From assembly GCA_032718475.1 (NCBI GenBank), contig JAUCBJ010004444.1:1-49897 (forward strand): a stretch of DNA of 49,897 nt, in the 5' to 3' direction. Positions 22,889 to 32,338 of the stretch are shown here, piece after piece. The stretch is from Nemertoderma westbladi. Lineage: Eukaryota > Xenacoelomorpha > Nemertodermatida > Nemertodermatidae. Both the position numbers and the translations under genes were made by a program. Under the pieces are notes generated by a model. That model did no database searches and was not told the DNA's origin. It saw only the letters and a list, made by a program, of their open reading frames with translations. Every line of letters begins with the position of its first letter. Position 1 is the first letter of the stretch.

Positions 22889-25039
22889 TTGCCGCGTCAT
22901 GACTGGTCCTCTCTGTTGCAACAGCCAAGTGTGAGATCCGGCTTCACACTACAGCTGAGCAACAGGTATGAGGCTCTTGCCTCTGAGGCGGCAGATCACT
23001 GTGAGGGCTATACTGCCTTTACAGAAGCAGTTAAGTTAGCAGCTGCAGAAACAGTTCCTGTATACCCTCAAAACAGGAAAAGGGCCCCCTGGACTGACAA
23101 CAAAATTCAAAAGTGCCGAAATGACCTTCATAAGGCGCAGAAAGAGTCCCGACTCAAACAGACTACAGCGGCCAAGAATGCAGTTAAGGCTGCATCTAGG
23201 TCCCTGAACAGGCAGTACTCTGTTAATCTACAGGAGCTAATAAACCAACAGGTTGATGCCATCAATGATACTGACGACAGCAGGCAATCATCCCAGGCAT
23301 GGAAATCGATCAATTTGCTTACTGGGCGGAAAAGCCAACCAACCACCAAGGTTAAGGCTGAATCACCAGCCGATCGCCTCAATGGTTGGAAAGCCCACTT
23401 TGAAAAGCTCCTCAATAATGACAGGGTATTGCCTGATAACTTTATAGAAGTAAAAGTGTCTGAGTCTGTACTCCCAGATATTCCCATTGGCGATATCTCC
23501 TTTGCAGAAGTGAAGGCTGCTGCAAAGAGCATTAAGACCAATCGTGCCAGTGGAGTAGATGGTGTTCCCCCTGAGGTCTTTAAAATACCTGAGTGTTTAA
23601 AGCTCATATATCCCATCATAGTAGACATGTACCGAACAACAAGAGTCCCACAAGAAATGAAAACAAATAAGTTGGTGCCAGTTCCCAAGAAGGGCAACCT
23701 AACACTCTATGGTTCTTTTCGGGGAATCTCATTGATCTCGATTGCTGCAAAGCTATACAATAGGATTCTATTAAATCGCATCAGGGATCCCATTCAGAGA
23801 CTGCTCCGTGGAAATCAGAATGGGTTCCGTAAAGGTAGTGGTACCATGGAGACAATTTTGGCACTTAGAAGGATAATTGAAGAATTATCAAAAATGAAAG
23901 ACAGGCATCTGGCTGTTATCTTTGTTGACTTCTTCAAGGCCTTTGATTCAGTCTCTCGCTCACGTATGTTCAGCATGCTTTCATTATATGGGATTCCTGA
24001 TGAAATTATTGCAGCAATCAGATCAGTATACGATGGTTCGACAACATTTGTGTCTACTGGTGACGGTGACACAGAACCATTTGAAGTGTTATGGGGCGTC
24101 CTCCAAGGAGACACACTTGCACCATTCTTGTTCATTATTGTGGTTGACTATGTTCTACGCATGTCCTTAGATCATCATAATGATGATGGGGTGATGATAA
24201 CTCCACCTACTGGCTCCCGAAGTCGAGGAAATCCTGCCAAGTACCTAACTGATCTAGACTTTGCGGATGACTTAGGAGTACTGTCAGAATCATTAGAGGG
24301 AGCCCAACGGCTCCTCAGCTCATTAGAACATGCTGCTTCTAGTGTTGGTCTTTTTATTAACTCCAGAAAGAGCAAAATTTTGACAGTTAACTTTGAAAGT
24401 CCTCAGCAAGTCTCTAATCGGATGAGCATAAGCTCAAAGGATGGTATGCTTGAGCATGTGGACGACTTCTGTTACCTGGGATCATGGATCCGGAAGTTAG
24501 GTGAGGACCTTCGAATACGTAAGGGAAAGGCATGGGCAGCCTTGAATAGGCTTTCCAGGATTTGGAAGTCACCGAGAATTAATCGGAAACTTAAGGTCCG
24601 ATTATTTAGAGCAGCAGTAGTTCCAGTACTCCTCTACGGGAGTCCATGCTGGGCTCTAACTGCTGAGGACACCAAATCTCTTGATAGCACATTCGCAAGA
24701 ATGCTACGCCGGGTTCATTGTGTCAAGTACAATGCACACATGTCCAACCAGACACTATATAACATTGGAGGTGTCTCATTGGTTCCCCCAAGCTTGACAC
24801 TAGAACAAAATCGCCTCCGCTTTGCAGGACATTGCTTTCGCCGTGAGGACCAGCCAGTGCATAATCTTGTACTTTGGCAGCCTCATGGAGTGAATAAGCA
24901 TGGTGGACAGCCCACGACTTTCTTGAGACGCATCTTAAAGGACACTGGCCTTAAAGATGCGGATGATCTAGCAAATGTCATGGGTGATAGGGAGTTGTGG
25001 CGGTGCAATTTTGTTGACAAGCCGGCACAGCATTCTTAA
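22889..25039 (+). CDS. RTE-like reverse transcriptase, intact C-terminal half
   Basis: An open frame of 716 residues follows the broken endonuclease. It begins with a linker region containing APWTDNKIQKCRNDLHKAQK, then the RT domain: FRGISLISIAAKLYNRILL, NGFRKGSGT, FVDFFKAFDS, GVLQGDTLAPFLF and the FADD active site (about residues 458-461). The thumb and C-terminal region end in DKPAQHS. Native translation would start upstream in the endonuclease frame, because the step from one frame to the other near 22,848 looks like a one-base loss. The listed start is therefore only the first in-frame ATG. Enzymatically it would copy element RNA at a nick (target-primed reverse transcription). Confidence 0.88.
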   Translation: MPRHDWSSLLQQPSVRSGFTLQLSNRYEALASEAADHCEGYTAFTEAVKLAAAETVPVYPQNRKRAPWTDNKIQKCRNDLHKAQKESRLKQTTAAKNAVKAASRSLNRQYSVNLQELINQQVDAINDTDDSRQSSQAWKSINLLTGRKSQPTTKVKAESPADRLNGWKAHFEKLLNNDRVLPDNFIEVKVSESVLPDIPIGDISFAEVKAAAKSIKTNRASGVDGVPPEVFKIPECLKLIYPIIVDMYRTTRVPQEMKTNKLVPVPKKGNLTLYGSFRGISLISIAAKLYNRILLNRIRDPIQRLLRGNQNGFRKGSGTMETILALRRIIEELSKMKDRHLAVIFVDFFKAFDSVSRSRMFSMLSLYGIPDEIIAAIRSVYDGSTTFVSTGDGDTEPFEVLWGVLQGDTLAPFLFIIVVDYVLRMSLDHHNDDGVMITPPTGSRSRGNPAKYLTDLDFADDLGVLSESLEGAQRLLSSLEHAASSVGLFINSRKSKILTVNFESPQQVSNRMSISSKDGMLEHVDDFCYLGSWIRKLGEDLRIRKGKAWAALNRLSRIWKSPRINRKLKVRLFRAAVVPVLLYGSPCWALTAEDTKSLDSTFARMLRRVHCVKYNAHMSNQTLYNIGGVSLVPPSLTLEQNRLRFAGHCFRREDQPVHNLVLWQPHGVNKHGGQPTTFLRRILKDTGLKDADDLANVMGDRELWRCNFVDKPAQHS

Positions 25040-25286
25040 AAATGCAGCTGCAATGCAGCATGCCGATCCTAGTAGTAGTTAGTATGGGTGATAGGGAGTT
25101 GTGGCGGTGCAATTTTGTTGACAAGCCGGCACAGCATTCTTAAAAATGCAGCTGTAATGCAGCATGCCGATCCTAGTAGTAGTTAGTATGGGTGATAGGG
25201 AGTTGTGGCGGTGCAATTTTGTTGACAAGCCGGCACAGCATTCTTAAAAATGCAGCTGTAATGCAGCATGCCGATCCTAGTAGTAG
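24977..25286 (+). repeat. Triplicated 104-bp 3' end of the RTE-like element
   Basis: The terminal segment from GGGTGATAGGGAGTTGTGG to CCGATCCTAGTAGTAG occurs three times head to tail with a 104-bp period (about 24,977, 25,081 and 25,185). The second and third share GCAGCTGTAATGC, while the first has GCAGCTGCAATGC. Other copies in the window have a single 3' end. Confidence 0.93.
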
Positions 25287-25299
25287 TAGTAATACTAAA

Positions 25300-25690
25300 A
25301 AATTTATCTACCGGTACCAAATTGTATTATTTGTTAAATTTACTAGCTATTTAAAAATTAAAAAAAACTAGCTATATGTTTTAGAACATTATTATTTTTT
25401 ATTTTTCAAATTTTTTTCAAATTTAAAATAGCTAGTAATACAAATAAAATTATTTATTTATATTATTTATTTATTAGAAAATTTATCTACAAATTGAATA
25501 TTTTTTTAAATTTACTTGCTATTTTAAAATTAAAAAAAAAACTAGCTATATGTTCTAGAACATTATATGTTTTTATTTATGTTCTAGAATATTATATAAT
25601 ACTTTTATATTGTTCTAGAACTCTGTATTGTTGCCATAGTAACAATGACATAAGTTTTAAAATGCAGTTCTATACGGAACTCTAGCCAAA
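25300..25690. repeat. Right arm of the AT-rich inverted repeat
   Basis: Reverse complement of 21,110-21,330. Part of it is also directly repeated with a step of roughly 180 bp (AATTTATCTACC... ACTAGCTATATGTT at 25,301 and again near 25,482). It contains TTCTAGAA palindromes and no gene. Confidence 0.72.
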
Positions 25691-25729
25691 AAAATATCCA
25701 AAATCATTATATAAAAATATAAAAATTGT

Positions 25730-27445
25730 TCATATAGTTCCGCCCATGGCTACATTTTATTGTTATAGTTCCGCCCGTGGCTACATTTTGCTCTTATAGT
25801 TACGCCCGTGGCTACATTTTGTTCTTATAGTTCCGCCCGCGGCTACATTTTGTTCTTATAGTTCCGCCCGTGGCTACATTTTGTTCTTATAGTTCCGCCC
25901 GTGGCTACATTTTGTTCTTATAGTTCCGCCCGTGGCTACATTTTATTGTTATAGTTCCGCCCGTGGCTACATTTTGTACTTATAGTTCCGCCCGTGGCTA
26001 CATTTTATTGTTATAGTTCCGCCCGTGGCTACATTTTGCTCTTATAGTTACGCCCGTGGCTACATTTTGTTCTTATAGTTCCGCCCGCGGCTACATTTTG
26101 TTCTTATAGTTCCGCCCGTGGCTACATTTTGTTCTTATAGTTCCGCCCGTGGCTACATTTTGTTCTTATAGTTCCGCCCGTGGCTACATTTTATTGTTAT
26201 AGTTCCGCCCGTGGCTACATTTTGTACTTATAGTTCCGCCACTTAGCTACATTGTGTTCTTATAGTACCGCCCATGGCTAAATTTTGTTCTTATAGTTCC
26301 TCCCGCGGTTACATTTTGTTCTTATAGTTCCACCCGTGGCTACATTTTGCTCTTATAGTTCCGCCCGTGGCTACATTTTGTTCTTATAGTTACGCCCGTG
26401 GCTACATTTTGTTCTTATAGTTCCGCCCGTGGCTACATTTTGTTCTTATAGTTCCGCCCGCGGCTACATTTTGTTCTTATAGTTCCGCCCGTGGCTACAT
26501 TTTGTTCTTATAGTTCCGCCCGTGGCTACATTTTGTTCTTATAGTTCCGCCCGTGGCTACATTTTATTGTTATAGTTCCGCCCGTGTCTACATTTTGTAC
26601 TTATAGTTCCGCCACTTAGCTACATTGTGTTCTTATAGTACCGCCCATGGCTAAATTTTGTTCTTATAGTTCCTCCCGCGGTTACATTTTGTTCTTATAG
26701 TTCCACCCGTGGCTACATTTTGCTCTTATAGTTCCGCCCGTGGCTACATTTAGTTCTTATAGTTACGCCCGTGGCTACATTATGTTCATGTAGTTCCGCC
26801 CGTAGCTACATTTTGTTCTTATAGTTCCACCCGTGGCTACATTGTGTCTATTTAGTTCCCACCTGGCTACATTTAAAAAAATATCCAAAATCATTATATA
26901 AAAATATAAAAATTGTTCATATTATAGTTCCGCCCGTGGCTACATTTTGTCGTTATAGTTCCGCCCGTGGCTACATTTTGTTCTTATAGTTCCAGCCCGT
27001 GGCTACATTTTGTTCTTATAGTTCCGCCCGTAGCTACATTATGTTCATATAGTTCCGCCTGCGGCTACATTTTGTTTTTATAGTTCCGCCCGTTGCTACA
27101 TTTTGTTCTTATAGTTCCGCCCGTGGCTACATTGTGTTCATGTAGTTCCGCCCGTAGCTACATTTTGTTCTTATAGTTCCACCCGTGGCTACATTGTGTC
27201 TATTTAGTTCCCACCTGGCTACATTTAAAAAAATATCCAAAATCATTATATAAAAATATATAAATTGTTCATATAGTTCAGCCCGTGGCTGCATTTTGTT
27301 CTTATAGTTCCACCCGTGGCTACATTTTGTTCTTATAGTTCCGCCCGTGGCTACATTTTGTTCTTATAGTTCCACCCGTGGCTACATTATGTTCATATAG
27401 TTCCGCCCGTGGCTACATTTTATTGTTATAGTTCCCCCCGTAGTT
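25730..27445. repeat. 31-bp minisatellite
   Basis: The 31-bp unit reads TAGTTCCGCCCGTGGCTACA followed by TTTTGTTCTTA; the period was checked at 25,861 and 25,892. An eight-unit block (248 bp) is duplicated at about 25,754 and 26,002, and a longer block of about 12 units near 26,221 and 26,594. The array is interrupted at about 26,870 and 27,225 by an AT-rich spacer (AAAAAAATATCCAAAATC...) that also stands at its left edge near 25,687. No coding potential. Confidence 0.93.
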
Positions 27446-30400
27446 ACATTTTGTTCCGTACTTTTCCCCACTAGTCCCGTACCCCACCCCATTCACTAGT
27501 TCCGTATTCTGCCCCACTAGTTCCGTACTCCTCTCCACAATTTCCGTTCTCCTCTCCACTAGTTCCGTACTCCTCTCCACAATTTCCGTTCTCCTCCCCA
27601 CTAGTTCCGCACATCTCCCCACTTGTTCCGTACTCCATCCCACTCACTAGTTCCGTATTCTGCCCCACTAGTTCCGTACTCCTCCCCACTCACTATTTCC
27701 GTACTCCACCCCAATCACTAGTTCCGAATTCTGCCCCACTAGTTCCGTACTTCTCCCCACTAGTTCCGCAATCCTCCCCACTAGTTCCGTACTCCTCCCC
27801 ACTAGTTCCGTACTCCTCCCCACTAGTTCCGTACTCCTCCCCACTAGTTCCGTACTCATCCCAACCAGTACCGCACCCCTCCCTTCTAGTTACGTACTCC
27901 TCCCCACTAGTTCCATACTCCTCCCCACTCACTATTTCCGTACTCCACCCCAATCACTAGTTCCGAATTCTGCCCCACTAGTTCCGCAATCCTCCCCACT
28001 AGTTACGTACTCCACCCCACTAGTTCCGTATTCTTTCTTCCCCACTAGTTCCGTACTCCTCCACACTAGTTCCGTACTCATCCCCACCAGTTCCGCACCC
28101 ATCCCTTCTAGTTCCGTATTCTGCCCCACTAGTGCCGTACTCCCCTCCCCCACCCCCACACTAGTTCCGCAATCCTCCCCACTCACTAGTTCCGTATTCT
28201 TTCTTCCCCAATAGTTCCGTACTCCTCCCCACTGAGTAGTTCCGTATTCTGCCTCACTTGTTCCGTACTTCTCCCCACTAGTTCCGTATTCCTCCCCACT
28301 GAGTAGTTCCGCACTCCTCCCCACTAGTTCCGCACTCCTCCCCACTTGTTCCGTACTCCATCCCACTCACTAGTTCCGTATTCTGCCCCACTAGTTCCGT
28401 ACTCCTCCCCACTCACTATTTCCGTACTCCACCCCACTCACTTGTTCCGTATTCCTCCCCACTAGTTCCGTACTCCTCCCCACTAGTTCCGTATTCCTCC
28501 CCACTAGTTCCGTACTCCTCCCCACTTGTTCCGTACTCCTCCCCACTTGTTCCGTACTCCTCCCCACTAGTTCCGTACTCCTCCGAACCAGTTCCGCACT
28601 CCTCCCCACTAGTTCCGTACTCCATCCCACTCACTAGTTCCGTATTCTTCCTCACTAGTTCCGTACTCCTCCCCACTAGTTCCGTATTCCTCCCCACTAG
28701 TTCCGTACTCCTCCCCACTTGTTCCGTACTCCTCCCCACTTGTTCCGTACTCCTCCCCACTAGTTCCGTACTCCTCCGAACCAGTTCCGCACTTCTCCCC
28801 ACTAGTTCCATACTCCTCCCCATTAGTTCCGTACTCCTCCCCACTTGTTCAGTACTCCTCCCCACTCACTAGTTCCGTATGCCTCCCCACTAGTCCCGTA
28901 CTCCTCCCCACTAGTTCCGTACTCCTCCCCACTTGTTCCGTACTGCTCCCTACTAGTTCCGTTCTCCTCCCCACTAGTTCCGTACTCCTCCCCACTAGTT
29001 CCGTACTCCTCCCCACTTGTTCCGTACTCCTCCCTAATTGTTCCGTAATCCTCGTCACTTGTTCCGTACTCCTCCCCATTAGTTCCGTACTCCTCCCCAC
29101 TTGTTCAGTACTCCTCCCCACTGACTAGTTCCGTACTCCTCCCCACTCACTAGTTCCGTATGCCTCCCCACTAGTCCCGTACTCCTCCCCACTAGTTCCG
29201 TACTCCTCCCCACTTGTTCCGTACTGCTCCCTACTAGTTCCGTTCTCCTCCCCACTAGTTCCGTACTCCTCCCCACTAGTTCCGTACTCCTCCCCACTTG
29301 TTCCGTACTCCTCCCTAATTGTTCCGTAATCCTCGTCACTTGTTCCGTACTCCTCCCCACTAGTTCCGTACTCCTCCCCACTAGTTCCGTACTCCTCCCC
29401 ACTTGTTCCGTACTCCTCCCCACTGACTAGTTCCGTACTCCTCCCCACTCACTAGTTCCGTATTCTTCTTCACTAGTTCCGTACTCTTCCCCACTAGTTC
29501 CGTACTCCTCCCCACTCATTAGTTCCGTATTGTTCCCCACTAGTTCCGTTCTCCTCCCCACTAGTTCCGTACTCCTCCCCACTAGTTCCGTACTCCTCCC
29601 CACTTGTTCCGTACTCCTCCCTAATTGTTCCGTAATCCTCGTCACTTGTTCCGTACTCTTCCCCACTAGTTCCGTACTCCTCCCCACTAGTTCCGTATTC
29701 CTCCCCACTAGTTCCGTACTCCTCCCCACTAGTTCCGTACTCCTCCCCACTAGTTCCGTACTCCTCCCCACTTGTTCCGTACTCCTCCCCACTGACTAGT
29801 TCCGTACTCCTCCCCACTCACTAGTTCCGTATTCTTCCCCACTAGTTCCGTACTCCTCCCCACTAGTTCCGTACTCCTCCCCACTCACTAGTTCCGTATT
29901 CTTCCTCACTAGTTCCGTACTCCTCCCCACTCATTAGTTCCGTATTGTTCCCCACTAGTTCCGTACTCCTCCCCACTAGTTCCGTACTCCTCCCCACTTG
30001 TTCCGTACTCCACCCCACTCACTAGTTCCGTATTCTTCCTCACTAGTTCCGTACTCTTCCTCACTAGTTCCGTACTCCACCCCACTCACTAGTTCCGTAC
30101 TCTTCCCCACTAGTTTCGTACTCCTCCCCACTCATTAGTTCCGTATTGTTCCCCACTAGTTCCGTACTCCTCCCCACTTGTTCCGTACTCTTCCCCACTA
30201 GTTCCGTACTCCTCCTCACTAGTTCCGTACTCCTCCCCACTAGTTCCGTACTCCTCCCCACTTGTTCCGTACTCTTCCCCACTAGTTCCGTACTCCTCCT
30301 CACTAGTTCCGTACTCCTCCCCACTAGTTCCGTACTCCTCCCCACTAGTTCCGTATTCTTCCCCACTAGTTCCGTACTCCTCCCCACTAGTTCCGTACTC

Positions 30401-30870
30401 CTCCCCACTTGTTCCGTACTGCTCCCCACTGACTAGTTCCGTACTCCTCCCCACTCACTAGTTCCGTATTCTTCCCCACTTGTTCCGTACTCCTCCCCAC
30501 TGACTAGTTACGTACTCCACCCCACTCACTAGTTCCGTATTCTTCCTCACTAGTTCCGTACTCCTCCCCACTAGTTCCGTACACCTCCCCACTAGTTCCG
30601 TACTCCTCCCCACTAGTTCCGTACTCCTCCCCACTAGATCCGTACTCTTCCCCACTAGTTTCGCACTCCTCCCCACCCACTAGTTCCGTACTCCTCCCCA
30701 CTAACTAATTCTGAAGTCCTCCCCACTCGTTCCGCACTCCTCCCCACCAACTAGTTCCGTACTCCTCCCCACTCACTATTTCTGAACTCCTCTCCACTCG
30801 TTCCGTACTTTTCCCCTCTAGTTCTACACTCCTCCCCACTAGTTCCGTATTCTTCCCCACTAGTTCCGTA
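27446..30870. repeat. 21-bp minisatellite
   Basis: The 21-bp unit is CCACTAGTTCCGTACTCCTC plus one C, with about 150-160 units (estimate). It is punctuated by longer 24-25 bp variants with CACTCACTAG. Larger blocks of roughly 280-305 bp recur, marked by the rare word CCTAATTGTTCCGTAATCC at about 29,033, 29,314 and 29,619. Because 21 is a multiple of three, heptad-like peptides appear in several frames on both strands; these are artefacts. The plus strand is extremely pyrimidine-rich. It begins directly where the 31-bp array ends and shares TAGTTCCG with it. Confidence 0.93.
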
Positions 30871-31208
30871 CAGTAGTAAAAAATGTTTTTAAAACACTAA
30901 CTCGACCTAAAATACTAGCTACCGGTACAGTACCATAATAAATAAATCTATTTTATTGATGTGCTGTAACGTAAAATATGACAAAAATTGCTTAAATATA
31001 GCTAACATAGACCTGTGGGGTAGGTATGCACAAGCTGTATCCGTACCAATGCTGTTTGTTTGCTGTAACTCTGATAAGTTGAGTAATTTAGAACTCAGCA
31101 GCCACCCCCCCCCCCCCCCCCCCCCCCCAAATAAAAAATACAGGTCTATGGTAATGAGATTGTATGAAATTTGAAACAAAATAAACGGCCACCAGCGTAT
31201 GTGAATTG
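30871..31208. other. Spacer with a 24-base poly(C) run
   Basis: No gene recognised. An uninterrupted C run occupies 31,105-31,128. Short frames on both strands through the run are not supported. Confidence 0.6.
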
Positions 31209-31833
31209 GACATTAGACTTGGAAAACATTAGACTTGGAAAAGATTAGACTTGGAAAACATTAGACTTGTAAAACATTAGACTTGGAAAAAATTAGACTT
31301 GGAAAACATTAGACTTGGAAAACATTAGACTTGGAAAAAATTAGACTTGGAAAAGATTAGACTTGGAAAACATTAGACTTGTAAAACATTAGACTTGGAA
31401 AAAATTAGCTTTGGATAACATTAGACTTGGAAAACATTAGACTTGGAAAAAATTAGACTTGGAAAACATTAGACTTGGAAAACATTCGACTTGGAAAAAA
31501 TTAGACTTGGAAAAGATTAGACTTGGAAAACATTAGACTTGTAAAACATTAGACTTGGAAAAAATTAGATTTGGAAAACATTAGACTTGTAAAACATTAG
31601 ACTTGGAAAAAATTAGACTTGGAAAACATTAGACTTGGAAAACATTAGACTTGGAAAAAATTAGACTTGGAAAACATTAGACTTGGAAAAAATTAGACTT
31701 GGAAAACATTAGACTTGGAAAACATTAGACTTGGAAAACATTAGACTTGGAAAAAATTAGACTTGGAAAACATTAGACTTGGAAAACATTAGACTTGGAA
31801 AAAATTAGACTTGGAAAACATTAGACTTGGAAC
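31209..31833. repeat. 16-bp minisatellite
   Basis: The 16-bp unit is ATTAGACTTGGAAAAC or its variant ending in AAAAA, about 39 units (estimate); the period was checked at 31,211 and 31,227. It ends about 500 bp before the envelope-like gene. Confidence 0.95.
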
Positions 31834-32261
31834 GCTCATATGAAATTCAGATTTTATGCAACGTCAAATTCCATCGAAACCAACAAACTACTAACTATAA
31901 GAATAAAGAATAAATGCATTACGACTTGTGCTGCAATATCGATAAAAACACTTTTTAACGCTTCTTGTAGCTAAAGATTGAATTCGAAAATAAGATTTCT
32001 GGTTCACCCACTAAGGTGGAGGGAGATGAAACTATCTCTGTTTCAAAATTCATGCAATCTCACCAAGGTTTGTAGATAAATATTTGGCATTGCCGCGTTG
32101 GGGATAGGATGGTACCTGAATAACGATAGTATTACTTTTGGATGACATATTTATGTTTATGTTTATCAAATAGAACGAATTACACAAAGTGTCTTAAAAA
32201 GACTGTATTTTTTGATGCCTGCTTTAGACACGTGGAACCAGCCCACGAAATTTCTGGATGG
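31834..32261. other. Unique DNA upstream of the envelope-like gene
   Basis: No coding sequence recognised. Presumed 5' flank or promoter region of the gene at 32,339. No long terminal repeat matching the downstream flank was seen. Confidence 0.5.
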
Positions 32262-32267
32262 TATAAA
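32262..32267 (+). promoter_or_regulatory. Candidate TATA box
   Basis: TATAAA lies 72 bp before the ATG of the envelope-like gene, a plausible distance for a start site some 30 bp downstream with a short leader. A single hexamer in AT-rich DNA is weak evidence by itself. Confidence 0.45.
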
Positions 32268-32338
32268 GTGTTTATTTACTGACAAATACGATTGCCTGTA
32301 GTTAAATATTTATTCAATAAGATTCGTCAATATTTGCG

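Larger units (their letters stand above)
21335..25286 (+). mobile_element. Near full-length RTE-like (APE-RT) non-LTR retrotransposon
   Basis: About 3.95 kb, with a leader of roughly 400 bp rich in AGGACCC/GGGTCCT pairs. An N-terminal proline-rich coding segment, an apurinic-type endonuclease and a reverse transcriptase follow, ending in the CCGATCCTAGTAGTAG tail. The RT half is intact, but the 5' half carries three visible lesions: a frameshift near 22,123, a TAG at 22,449-22,451 and a frameshift near 22,848. The last 104 bp are present three times in tandem. Its 3' half is almost identical to the copies at 1.5-3.3 and 20 kb, so it or a close relative was active recently. Confidence 0.92.

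Noticed and set aside
27413-30701. Many frames of 60-150 codons with heptad-like peptides on both strands
   Set aside because: The 21-bp unit is a multiple of three and lacks stops in several frames, so long frames are automatic. No start, signal or non-repeat part supports a protein.
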